DNA of 64,000 nucleotides from Conexibacter sp. SYSU D00693 (GTDB taxonomy: Bacteria > Actinomycetota > Thermoleophilia > Solirubrobacterales > Solirubrobacteraceae), in NCBI RefSeq assembly GCF_017084525.1, contig NZ_CP070950.1, forward strand, positions 62,001-126,000, given 5' to 3'. Under the pieces are notes generated by a model. That model searched no databases and was not told the DNA's origin. It saw only the letters and a list, made by a program, of their open reading frames with translations. Numbering within the stretch: the stretch's first letter is position 1; every line of letters starts with the position of its first letter. Below are positions 16,428-24,050 of this stretch, in pieces. The position numbers were made by a program, and so were the translations under genes.

Positions 16428-17999
16428 GTGGCGGTCGCCCAGGCGCCCCTGCCGCTGCCCGCGGCGCTCGGGCCGCGCGGCGCCCGCCGCATCGTCCTGG
16501 GCGCGACGCTCGTCTGCGCGATCTGCGGGTTCGCCTACGAGCTGGTCATCGTCGCGCTGGGGACGGTCCTGTTCGGCTCGTCGACCGAGCAGACGGCGCT
16601 GGTGCTCGGGACGTTCGTCGCCGCGATGGGCCTCGGCTCGTGGGCGGCGGGACGGGTGCCGACGACGCGCGCGGTCGAGGGCTTCGTCGCGGTTGAGTGC
16701 GCGGTCGCCCTGGCGGGCGGCCTCTCGGCGCTCGGGCTGTTCGCCGCCTACGCGTGGCTCGACCTCTACGCGCCGGCGGTGCGGATCGTCAGCGTCCTGC
16801 TCGGCGCGCTCGTGGGCGCGGAGATCCCGCTGCTGGTGTCGATCGTCGGGCGGCTGCGCAGCGAGGCGGCGGGCCGGGCGGTGGGGACCCTGCTGGCGGC
16901 CGACTACGTCGGGGCGTTCGCGGTCGGCCTGGCGTTCCCGCTGGTGATCCTCCCCGCGCTCGGCCAGGTCCAGGCGGCACTCGCGTTCGGCGCGGTCAAC
17001 GCCCTGGGCGGCGCGGTCGTCCTCTGGCTGCTGCGCGGGTGGATCTCCCGCACCGCGGTGGCGGTGCTCGGCGCCGCGCTCCTGGCCGTGCTGGCGGGGC
17101 TGGGCGTGGCGGCGGCCACCGCGGGGTCGGTGGAGGCCAGCGCGCGCCAGGCGCTCTACGACGACCCGATCGTCGCCCACGTCCAGTCGCGCTACCAGGA
17201 CATCACGCTCACCGAGTCGCTCGACGGGCGCGACGTGCGCCTCTTCCTCAACGGCGACCTGCAGTTCTCCTCGGTGGACGAGCGCCGCTACCACGAGGCG
17301 CTCGTGCACCCGGTGATGGCGGGCCGCCACGACCGCGTGCTGGTCCTCGGGGGCGGTGACGGGCTCGCGCTGCGCGAGGTCCTGCGCTACCGCGACGTGC
17401 GCCACGTCACGGTCGTCGAGCTCGACCCGGCGGTCGTCCGGCTCGCGCGCGAGCGGCCGGAGCTGCGCCGGCTCAACGGCGGCGCGTTCGCCGACCCGCG
17501 CGTCGAGGTCGTCAACCGCGACGCGTTCAGCTGGTCGCGCGGCGCGGCGGCGGCGAGCTACGACGTCGTGCTCGTCGACCTCCCCGACCCCGACTCGGAG
17601 GACCTCGCGAAGCTCTACAGCGTCGAGCAGTACGGGATGCTCGGGCGCCGCGTGCTGGCCCCCGGCGGGCGGCTCGTGGTCCAGGCCGGCTCGCCGTGGT
17701 TCGCCCCGGAGGCGTTCTGGTGCATCGAGCGGACGGTCGCGGCCGCTGGGCTGGCGACGCGGCCGTACCACGTCGACGTGCCGTCCTTCGGCGACTGGGG
17801 CTACGTGCTGGCCCAGCGAGGCTCGCGCCCGCCGGCGCTCGGGCTCGACCCGCCGGCGCGGCTCGCGACGCTCGACGCCCCGACGCTGCGCGCCGCCGCG
17901 ACGTTCGCGCCCGACCGCCGGCGGCTGCGCGTGCGCGCGTCGACGCTCGACCGGCCGTCGATCGTCCGCTACAGCCGTCGCGGGTGGCGCGACGAGTGA
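16428..17999 (+). CDS. Membrane-embedded spermidine-synthase-like protein (polyamine aminopropyltransferase family)
   Basis: A 523-residue two-part protein. Residues 1 to about 230 hold roughly seven transmembrane helices. The C-terminal half is a SpeE-like methyltransferase fold with LVLGGGDGLALREVLRY, VVELDP, the DLPDPDSEDLAKLYS segment where aminopropyltransferases have their catalytic Asp, and SFGDWGYVLA. The enzymes of this family move an aminopropyl group from decarboxylated AdoMet to putrescine, but the membrane-fused form has no proven substrate that I know of. The GTG start 2 bases after the DUF350 stop was chosen over the long upstream frame, which is a shadow. It closes the seven-gene cluster. 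Confidence 0.85.
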   Translation: MAVAQAPLPLPAALGPRGARRIVLGATLVCAICGFAYELVIVALGTVLFGSSTEQTALVLGTFVAAMGLGSWAAGRVPTTRAVEGFVAVECAVALAGGLSALGLFAAYAWLDLYAPAVRIVSVLLGALVGAEIPLLVSIVGRLRSEAAGRAVGTLLAADYVGAFAVGLAFPLVILPALGQVQAALAFGAVNALGGAVVLWLLRGWISRTAVAVLGAALLAVLAGLGVAAATAGSVEASARQALYDDPIVAHVQSRYQDITLTESLDGRDVRLFLNGDLQFSSVDERRYHEALVHPVMAGRHDRVLVLGGGDGLALREVLRYRDVRHVTVVELDPAVVRLARERPELRRLNGGAFADPRVEVVNRDAFSWSRGAAAASYDVVLVDLPDPDSEDLAKLYSVEQYGMLGRRVLAPGGRLVVQAGSPWFAPEAFWCIERTVAAAGLATRPYHVDVPSFGDWGYVLAQRGSRPPALGLDPPARLATLDAPTLRAAATFAPDRRRLRVRASTLDRPSIVRYSRRGWRDE

Positions 18000-18001
18000 G
18001 C

Positions 18002-18007
18002 TAGCGT
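18002..18007 (+). promoter_or_regulatory. -10 hexamer TAGCGT for the lasso-B2-like gene
   Basis: TAGCGT lies 8 bases before the ATG at 18016, the recurring leaderless layout. It suggests this gene is transcribed separately from the SpeE cluster that ends 2 bases before it. Confidence 0.5.
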
Positions 18008-18015
18008 CCGGTTCG

Positions 18016-18474
18016 ATGCCCGCGGCGCCCGCCTCCCAGCCGCTGCCCGTGCGCGGCGCGCTGGCGCCCGCGACCAAGCTGCGCCTGGTGGCCGAGGTCC
18101 TACGCACGTACGCCGCCGTGCGCCGGCGCATGAGCCGCGAGGACCTGCGCGACGTGCTGGTCGACCTGCGGGCGCTCGCGCCCGGCCCGCTCGCACCCGA
18201 GGACCGCGACGCACTGGAGCAGAGCGTGCGGCTCGGACGCGTCGTCTCGCGCACGCTCGGGCCGCTGCCCGTCGACGCGACGTGCCTCGCGCGATCGCTC
18301 GTGCTCGTCGCGATGCTCGCGCGCCGGTCGCTGCCGGGGACCGTCGTCATCGGCGTGAAGCCGTCGGCCGGCGAGGGCTCGGACGGCGAGGGCTTCGGCG
18401 CGCACGCGTGGGTCGAGGTGGCCGGGCGGCCCGTGCTCGCCCCAGGCGCCTTCGCGCGCCTCACGGAGCTGTAG
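18016..18474 (+). CDS. Lasso peptide biosynthesis B2-like transglutaminase-fold protease
   Basis: A 152-residue protein resembling the B2 leader protease of lasso peptide pathways (Transglut_core3 fold). The catalytic Cys is in DATCLARSLVLVAML and the catalytic His in GFGAHAWVEVAGRPV, the usual Cys-His order and spacing, with a helical N-terminal region. B2 proteins normally work with a B1 recognition protein, a C cyclase and a short precursor; none is found next to it here. It could therefore be an orphan processing protease with another substrate. The start is supported by TAGCGT 8 bases upstream. Confidence 0.72.
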   Translation: MPAAPASQPLPVRGALAPATKLRLVAEVLRTYAAVRRRMSREDLRDVLVDLRALAPGPLAPEDRDALEQSVRLGRVVSRTLGPLPVDATCLARSLVLVAMLARRSLPGTVVIGVKPSAGEGSDGEGFGAHAWVEVAGRPVLAPGAFARLTEL

Positions 18475-18485
18475 GAGGAGCTGGA

Positions 18486-18522
18486 GCGGCCGGCCCCGCA
18501 GTCCGCGGGCAGGGCCGGCCGC
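18486..18522. terminator. Bidirectional hairpin between convergent genes
   Basis: A perfect 11-bp stem (GCGGCCGGCCC and its complement) with a 15-base loop, between the stops of the lasso-B2-like and YciE-like genes. Confidence 0.65.
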
Positions 18523-18528
18523 AAGCCG

Positions 18529-19488
18529 CTAGGAGGAGGAGCCGCTGCCGCTCGAGCCGCCGCTGCTGCGCCGGCTGGACGACGAGCCGGAGCCGCTGGA
18601 CTGCGCGCGCGAGGACGACGAGCCGCTGCTCTTGGCGCGCGACGTCGTGCCGCTGCTCTTGGCGCGCGAGGTGGAGCCGCTGCTCTTCGCGCGCGAGGTC
18701 GTGCGCGACGAGCCGCCCGACGACTTCGCCGCCGAGGAGCGCGACGTGCTGCGCGACGACCCGCCGGAGGACTTCGCCGACGACGAGCGCGAGGAGCCCG
18801 AGGACGACGAGCGCGACGTGCTGCGCGACGAGCCCGAGGACGTCGAGCGCGACGACGACGAGCGCGACGTGCTGCGCGAGGAGCGCGAGCCGCCGTTGGT
18901 CGGGGCCTTGCGCTCGGCCGCCGGGATCTCCTCCTTGACGACCGCCTTGGTCAGCTGCGGGATCTGCTTCTCGAGGAACGCGGCCATGCGCTCCTCCTGC
19001 TTGCGGTGGGTCACCGCGAGCTTGGCGGTCTCCTTGTCGTCGAGCTCGTTGGCCAGCGCCTCGATCGCGAGGTAGTTGGCGATCTCCTCGTGCTCGTTCC
19101 ACAGCTCGGTCTTCGCGTTCTTGAGCTGCTTCTCGGCCTCGCTCACGCCGCGGATGGCGTGCGCCGTGCCCTTGGCCAGCGACACCGCCTTGTTGGCGAC
19201 GGAGTTCGCGGCCGCCGCCGCGTCGGCGACGGGCTCCGGGACCTTGAGGCCGTCGGGCGCACCACCCAGCTGCTTGATGCGCTTCTCGAGGTTCTTGCTC
19301 TGCGCCTTGGTCTCCTTCAGGTGGTCCTGGAGGCGCTTCTTGTAGGTGGCCTTGGAGGCCATCTTGATGTGCGCCTGCAGTGCGGTCTCGAGCTCCTTCT
19401 CCTTCCCGTGTGCTTCCACGAGGTACTGGACGATCTTGAGCTCCCGCGACGTCTGCTCGGTGGGCATGAACGCGTGTGTTCCCGTCAC
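18529..19488 (-). CDS. DUF892/YciE-like helical protein with long Ser/Arg-rich tail
   Basis: A 319-residue protein in two parts. The first roughly 195 residues are helical and resemble the ferritin-like YciE/DUF892 family (ELKIVQYLVEAHGKEKELE, then repeated long amphipathic helices with Glu and His residues). The rest is a low-complexity tail built of Ser, Arg, Gly, Thr and Lys, with repeats such as RAKSSGSTS and AKSSGGSSR. This tail is not part of the family and looks like an intrinsically disordered, positively charged extension. Start is uncertain: GTG 19488 or ATG 19467. A hairpin follows the stop. Confidence 0.72.
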   Translation of the reverse strand: MTGTHAFMPTEQTSRELKIVQYLVEAHGKEKELETALQAHIKMASKATYKKRLQDHLKETKAQSKNLEKRIKQLGGAPDGLKVPEPVADAAAAANSVANKAVSLAKGTAHAIRGVSEAEKQLKNAKTELWNEHEEIANYLAIEALANELDDKETAKLAVTHRKQEERMAAFLEKQIPQLTKAVVKEEIPAAERKAPTNGGSRSSRSTSRSSSSRSTSSGSSRSTSRSSSSGSSRSSSAKSSGGSSRSTSRSSAAKSSGGSSRTTSRAKSSGSTSRAKSSGTTSRAKSSGSSSSRAQSSGSGSSSSRRSSGGSSGSGSSS

Positions 19489-19515
19489 GGCGCCGTGTAG
19501 TCGCGAATGCAGCGC

Positions 19516-19521
19516 TATCCT
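19516..19521 (+). promoter_or_regulatory. -10 hexamer TATCCT for tRNA-His
   Basis: TATCCT lies 12 bases before the tRNA 5' end, a normal distance for a tRNA promoter. No clear -35 was seen. Confidence 0.45.
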
Positions 19522-19533
19522 GCCGCTCGGCGC

Positions 19534-19607
19534 GGTGGGCGTAGCTCAGTTGGTAGAGCTCCTGGTTGTGGTCCAGGCGGTCGGGGGTTCGAGTCCCCTC
19601 GCTCACC
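19534..19607 (+). tRNA. tRNA-His (anticodon GTG)
   Basis: The cloverleaf can be drawn by eye. Acceptor GTGGGCG pairs with CGCTCAC with one G-U. The D arm contains AGCTCAGTTGGTAGAGCT. The anticodon stem is CCTGG/CCAGG around the loop TTGTGGT, giving anticodon GTG at 19568-19570. The T arm is GGGGGTTCGAGTCCCCT-like. The extra 5' G (19534) that is typical of tRNA-His faces C73 at 19607. The 3' CCA is not encoded. Confidence 0.95.
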
Positions 19608-19613
19608 CCTCAA

Positions 19614-19640
19614 GAAGCCCCGCGTGGTCCGCGGGGCTTC
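19614..19640 (+). terminator. Terminator hairpin after tRNA-His
   Basis: A perfect 11-bp stem, GAAGCCCCGCG with its complement, and a 5-base loop TGGTC, beginning 7 bases after the tRNA. There is no T-tract. Confidence 0.8.
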
Positions 19641-19662
19641 GTCGTCGAGGGAGGCGCCGGCC

Positions 19663-21800
19663 TCAGCGCGAGGCCGGAGACGGCGCCGGCACCACGCGCA
19701 GCGCGCGCGCCGCGCGCCGCGGCAGCCACCAGTTCCAGCGTCCGAGCAGCGCGACGGTCGCCGGGACGAGCACACCGCGGATGAGCGTCGCGTCCAGCAG
19801 GATGCCGCCCCCCAGGGCGGTCGCGAACATCTTGGCCTCGGTCCCCGGGGCGGTGCTCATGGCGACGAACGCCAGGCCGAGGATGAGCGCCGCGCTCGTC
19901 ACCAGCCGGCCGGTGCGCCCGATGCCCTCCACGACGGCGGCCTCCGTGGAGCCGGTGCGGTCATACGCCTCGCGCATCCGGCTGAGGATGAACACGTGGT
20001 AGTCCATCGAGATCCCGAACAGGAACGCGAAGACGACGATCGGCATCTCGACGTTGATCGCGTCGGTCGCCTCGATGCCCCAGACGGCCTCCGAGCCCAG
20101 CCCGTGCTGCCAGACGAGCACCATCAGGCCCCAGGCGGCGCCCACGGAGAGCAGGTTGAGCAGCACCGCCTTGAGCGGGATGACGATCGAGCGGAAGGCG
20201 CGGGCCAGGAGGAGGAAGGTCAGGCCGGCGATGAGGCCGATGACGAGCACGACGTCGCCGTAGACGGCATCGAGGAAGTCCGCGCTCTGCGCCGCCTCTC
20301 CGCCGGTCAGGGCGTCCTGGCCGGTCGCCGCGCGGATGCGGTCGAGCGTCGCCCGGCCCGCCGGGGAGTTGCCGTCGGCCGTCGGCACCACGGAGACCAG
20401 CGACGTGCCCTCCTGTCGCCAGTCGCGGGGCGCGATCACCCCGCGCACGCCCTCGAGGCGCTCGAGCGTCGCCACGACGCGCTGCGGGTCACCGCCCGCC
20501 ACGAGCGTGTCGAACGGCGAGAGCGGGCCGGTGCCGATGCCCGACCGCTCGAGCTGGTCGAGCCCCGCGCGGGCCGGCCCGGCGCCGGCGAGCGACTCGG
20601 CCCGGGGGTTGCCGAGCTGGATCGTCGATGCGGCGACGACCAGGCCCACGAGCACGGCGCCCGACAGCACCGCGGCGCTCGCACGGTGGCGGACGACGAA
20701 GCCGGCCCAGGCCGACCAGCCCCGGCCGGGTCGGTCCTGGCGCGCGGCGTGGCGGCGGTCCAGCCGCGGGCCCAGCGTGCTCAGGACGACCGGCAGCAGC
20801 GACAGGGCGACGGCCACGCTGACCAGCGGGATGAGCATCCCGGCGATGCCGATGCTGCGCAGGAACGGCACGGGCAGGACGACGAGCGCCAGCAGGGAGA
20901 TCGCCACCGTCGTGCCGCTGAAGACGACGGCGCGGCCCGCGTGCTCCATGGCCGCGACGACGGCGCCCTCCGGCGTCGCCCCGCGCTGGCGCTCCTCGCG
21001 CCATCGCACCACGACCAGCAGCGCGTAGTCGATCGCGATGGCGAGGCCGACGAGCGCGATCAGGACCTTGACGATGACGGAGACGTCCGTCGCGCTGGCG
21101 AGCGGCCAGACCGCCAGGAACGTCGTCGGGATCGCCGCGGCCGCCATGAGCAGCGGCACGACCGCCATCCACGAGGCGAAGACGAAGGCGAGGACGAGGA
21201 GGGCGCCGCCGCCGGCGATCGCCGCTTCGGCGGCGAGGCCGGCGCCGCCGCCCTGTCCGCCGTCGGCGGCGCCGGCGCGCAGCGCGTCGAGGCCGGTGAC
21301 CCGGACGGGCGCGCCGCCGACGGTGACGCGCGCCACGGCGTCCTGCGCCGCCCGCGCCTCGTGCTGGCCGGGGTCGATGCCGCCCTTGCCCGGGATGAAG
21401 ACCAGGGCGAAGGTGGTCCGGCCGTCGCGTGAGACGAAGGTGCGGTCACCGGTCGAGGCGAACGACGCGATCCGCGAGCCTGGGACGGCCTTCGCGATGC
21501 GGTGCAGGGCCGCGCGCAGCTGCGCCTGGACCTCCGGCGACTCGACCGTCGCCCCGCGTGGCAGCGTCACACCGGGACCAGCGGGGCGGCGTCGCCGCCG
21601 TTGCCGTAGGTCTTCGCGACGCGGTCGTTGACGACGAACGCCTCCTCGCCGGGGAGCGAGAACTGCTGGTCGAAGGACCGGTCGGCCGGTCCGGCTGCGG
21701 CGATGCCCGCGAGGGCGAGCGCCACCCAGAGGCCCACCACGAGCTTCTTGTGGCGCAGGACCCAGCGGGTCGTCGTGGTCAGGGCACGTCGCGTCGGCAT
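19663..21800 (-). pseudogene. MMPL/RND-family transporter, frameshifted near its N terminus
   Basis: Together the two frames make one MMPL-type exporter of about 710 residues: an N-terminal helix (WVLRHKKLVVGLWVALALAG), a periplasmic loop, membrane bundles with AIDYALLVVVRWREE and ISMDYHVFILSRMREAYD, and a second loop between them. Frame one runs from the ATG at 21800, with GGAGGA 8 bases upstream, through GDAAPLVPV to a TGA at 21567-21569. The homologous continuation (VTLPRGATVESPEV) is in the next frame and then open to 19663. A single missing base around 21567-21575 explains this. The rest is intact, so a recent mutation or a sequencing error are both possible. The gene is divergent from a TetR/MFS pair. 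Confidence 0.8.
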
Positions 21801-21825
21801 GAGGCGGGTCCTCCAGGTCGTCGTT

Positions 21826-21844
21826 GTACTTACGCTGTAAGTAC
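21826..21844. promoter_or_regulatory. TetR-type operator 1
   Basis: The perfect 19-bp palindrome GTACTTACGCTGTAAGTAC (8-bp arms, 3-bp centre) lies in the start region of the transcript for the MMPL gene. A second copy of its core lies 18 bases further on. It is most likely bound by the neighbouring TetR protein. Confidence 0.8.
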
Positions 21845-21855
21845 CGTCGGCCGGC

Positions 21856-21884
21856 GTTGTACACTTACGCCGTAAGTACGTCAA
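21856..21884 (-). promoter_or_regulatory. Promoter TTGACG-n17-TACAAC for the MMPL gene
   Basis: On the minus strand a -35 TTGACG (21879-21884) and a -10 TACAAC (21856-21861) are separated by 17 bases. Operator 2 fills the spacer, so bound repressor would exclude RNA polymerase. Confidence 0.55.
21863..21877. promoter_or_regulatory. TetR-type operator 2
   Basis: The 15-bp palindrome ACTTACGCCGTAAGT has the same core as operator 1 (CTTACGC-n-GTAAG). It sits between the -35 and -10 of the MMPL promoter and upstream of the TetR gene, so autoregulation is likely. Confidence 0.8.
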
Positions 21885-21930
21885 GCCGGGCGCCGCAGGG
21901 CGCCCCGCAACGACCGTCCGGAGATCCCCG

Positions 21931-22611
21931 CTGCCTCCTCGAAGCCGAAGCTCGTCGACCTCCCGCCCGCGGCTCAACCGCGAGCGGGTCCTGCACGCGG
22001 CCGTGGCGCTCGCCGACGAGCGCGGCCTGGGCGAGCTCTCGATGCGGGCGCTCGCGAAGGAGCTGGGCGTCGAGGCGATGTCGCTCTACAACCACGTCGC
22101 CAGCAAGCAGGACCTGCTCGACGGGATGATCGACCTGGTCTTCGCCGAGATCGAGCCGCCCAGGGCCGGAGGCGACTGGAAGGCGGAGCTGCGCAAGCGC
22201 GCGGTGTCCACGCGGCAGGCCCTGCTGCGCCATCGGTGGGCGGTCGGGCAGATGGAGGGGCGAACCACCCACGGACCGGCCAACCTGCGGGTGCACGACG
22301 CCGTGCTCGGGTGCCTGCGCGCGGCGGGCTTCTCGGTCGAGATGACGATCCACGCCATGTCGGTCCAGGACGCCTACGTCTACGGCTTCGCCCTGCAGCA
22401 GACGGACATGTCCTCCAGGACGCCCGAGGACTTCGCAGCGGAGGCCCGCCGGCAGATGGTCGACTACGCCGACGCGCTCGTCGACTTCCCCAACCTCGTC
22501 GAGGTGGTCGGCGGCCACGTGGCCGAGGTCGGCTACGACTACGACGCGGAGTTCCTCTTCGGGCTCGACGTCATCCTGGACGGGCTCGGCCGCCTGCTGG
22601 AGGACGCGTGA
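21931..22611 (+). CDS. TetR-family repressor with TetR_C-type ligand domain
   Basis: A repressor of about 226 residues. The DNA-binding domain runs from LNRERVLHAAVALADERG through LSMRALAKELGVEAMSLYNHV, and the C-terminal helical domain resembles the tetracycline-repressor class (GRTTHGPANLRVHDAVL). The domain needs sequence upstream of the first GTG in frame (22003), but no ATG or GTG exists there. A CTG at 21931 with GGAG 7 bases before it gives a sensible N terminus, so a CTG start or a mutated or misread ATG is proposed. Two palindromes lie just upstream, and the MFS gene overlaps the stop by 4 bases. Confidence 0.78.
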   Translation: MPPRSRSSSTSRPRLNRERVLHAAVALADERGLGELSMRALAKELGVEAMSLYNHVASKQDLLDGMIDLVFAEIEPPRAGGDWKAELRKRAVSTRQALLRHRWAVGQMEGRTTHGPANLRVHDAVLGCLRAAGFSVEMTIHAMSVQDAYVYGFALQQTDMSSRTPEDFAAEARRQMVDYADALVDFPNLVEVVGGHVAEVGYDYDAEFLFGLDVILDGLGRLLEDA

Positions 22612-24050
22612 CGCCGCCCGGGCCCACCGCACTCACCCGCCGGCAGCGCGTCGGCGTCCTGCTCATCTGCTCGATGAGCCTCCTCATCGGCGGACTCGAC
22701 GTGACGGCGGTGAACGTCGCGCTGCCGTCGATCGGCCAGCAGCTCGACGCCGACCTCGCGTGGCTGCAGTGGTCGGTCAGCGCCTTCAACGTCGTCATGG
22801 CCAGCCTCCTGCTCGTCGCCGGCTCCACGGCCGACCGCTTCGGCCGCAAGCGCGTGCTGACCGTCGGCCTCGCGCTGTTCACGGCCGCGTCGGTCCTGTG
22901 CAGCGTGGCGCCCACCGTCGAGCTCCTGGTGGTCGCGCGCGTCCTCCAGGGCGCGGGCGCATCGATGCTCAACCCGGTCGCGATGTCGATCATCACCAAC
23001 ACCTTCACCGACCCGCGCGAGCGCGCGCAGGCGGTCGGGGTCTGGGGCGCGGCGTTCGGCGTGTCGCTCGCGCTCGGTCCGATCGTCGGTGGGGCGCTGG
23101 TCTCCGCGGCGAGCTGGCGGTGGATCTTCCTGATCAACCTGCCGCTCGGCCTGCTCGCGATCGCGCTGGTGCGCCGCTACGTGCCCGAGTCCAAGGCCCC
23201 GCGGGCTCGGAGGTTCGACCCGGTCGGGCAGGTGCTCGTCGCGGTCCTGCTCGCGTCGGTGACGTTCGGGATCATCGAGGCGCCGGAGGCCGGCTGGACC
23301 GCACCGTTGATCGTCGGCGCGTTCGGCGCCGCCGTCGCGGCGCTCGTCGCGCTGCTGGCCTACGAGCCGCGACGGTCCGAGCCGCTCGTCGACCTGCGCT
23401 TCTTCCGCTCGGTCGCCTTCTCCTGCTCGATCGCCCTGTCGGTCGTCGCCTTCGCGACCTTCGGCGGCTTCCTGTTCCTCAACACCATGTACCTGCAGGA
23501 CGTCCGGGGCCTGTCGCCCGTCCAGGCGGGAGCGGCGGTGATCCCGATCGCCGTGATGATCTTCGCGCTGTCGCCCGTGTCGGGGGCCCTGGTGGGGCGC
23601 CGCGGGCCGCGGGCGCCGCTGACCATCGCCGGCGCCGGCTTCGCCGCCTCGTGCCTCATGCTCGTCGAGCTGGCCCCCGGGACGTCGATGGCGTGGCTCG
23701 TGGCCGCCTACGCGCTGTTCGGGGTCGCGTTCGGCCTCGTCAACGCGCCGATCACGAACGCCGCGGTCTCCGGCATGCCGCGCGCCCAAGCCGGGGTGGC
23801 GGCGGCCATCGCCACGACGTCCCGGCAGTTCGGCCAGGCGCTGGGCGTCGCCGTGGTCGGTGCCATCGCGGCGACCGGGAGCGGGATCGGCGCCGCCGAC
23901 TTCGTCGCGGCGACCCGCCCGGCCTGGTGGACGCTGACGGCCTGTGGCGCCGCGGTCCTCGTGCTCGGGGTGCTCGCCACGAGCGACCGCGCGCGGGCCT
24001 CGGCGCAGCGGACGGCGAGCAGCCTCGACCCGGAGGCCGTGCCGGCCTAG
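22608..24050 (+). CDS. MFS drug exporter, DHA2 (14-TM, EmrB/QacA-like) family
   Basis: A 480-residue membrane protein of the drug:proton antiporter-2 type. The motif D1 region is LDVTAVNVALPSIGQQL, motif A is GSTADRFGRKRVL, and the motif C region is LGPIVGGALV. About 14 helices can be drawn. It would export lipophilic or cationic compounds using the proton gradient. The GTG start overlaps the TetR stop (GTGA), so the repressor controls it in an operon. Its 3' stop shares CTAG with the convergent siderophore-interacting protein gene. Confidence 0.9.
   Translation: MTPPGPTALTRRQRVGVLLICSMSLLIGGLDVTAVNVALPSIGQQLDADLAWLQWSVSAFNVVMASLLLVAGSTADRFGRKRVLTVGLALFTAASVLCSVAPTVELLVVARVLQGAGASMLNPVAMSIITNTFTDPRERAQAVGVWGAAFGVSLALGPIVGGALVSAASWRWIFLINLPLGLLAIALVRRYVPESKAPRARRFDPVGQVLVAVLLASVTFGIIEAPEAGWTAPLIVGAFGAAVAALVALLAYEPRRSEPLVDLRFFRSVAFSCSIALSVVAFATFGGFLFLNTMYLQDVRGLSPVQAGAAVIPIAVMIFALSPVSGALVGRRGPRAPLTIAGAGFAASCLMLVELAPGTSMAWLVAAYALFGVAFGLVNAPITNAAVSGMPRAQAGVAAAIATTSRQFGQALGVAVVGAIAATGSGIGAADFVAATRPAWWTLTACGAAVLVLGVLATSDRARASAQRTASSLDPEAVPA

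Noticed and set aside
14997-17999. A 1000-codon open frame ending in the SpeE-like enzyme
   Set aside because: The part before 16428 is the shadow of DUF4247, secreted protein and DUF350 genes.
18000-18530. Lasso peptide precursor or cyclase near the B2-like gene
   Set aside because: I looked at both strands around the gene for a short ORF with a typical leader and core, and found none; neighbours are unrelated.
18632-19075. Plus-strand frame with acidic repeats opposite the SR tail
   Set aside because: It is the exact complement of the Ser/Arg repeats of the YciE-like gene, without start signals of its own.
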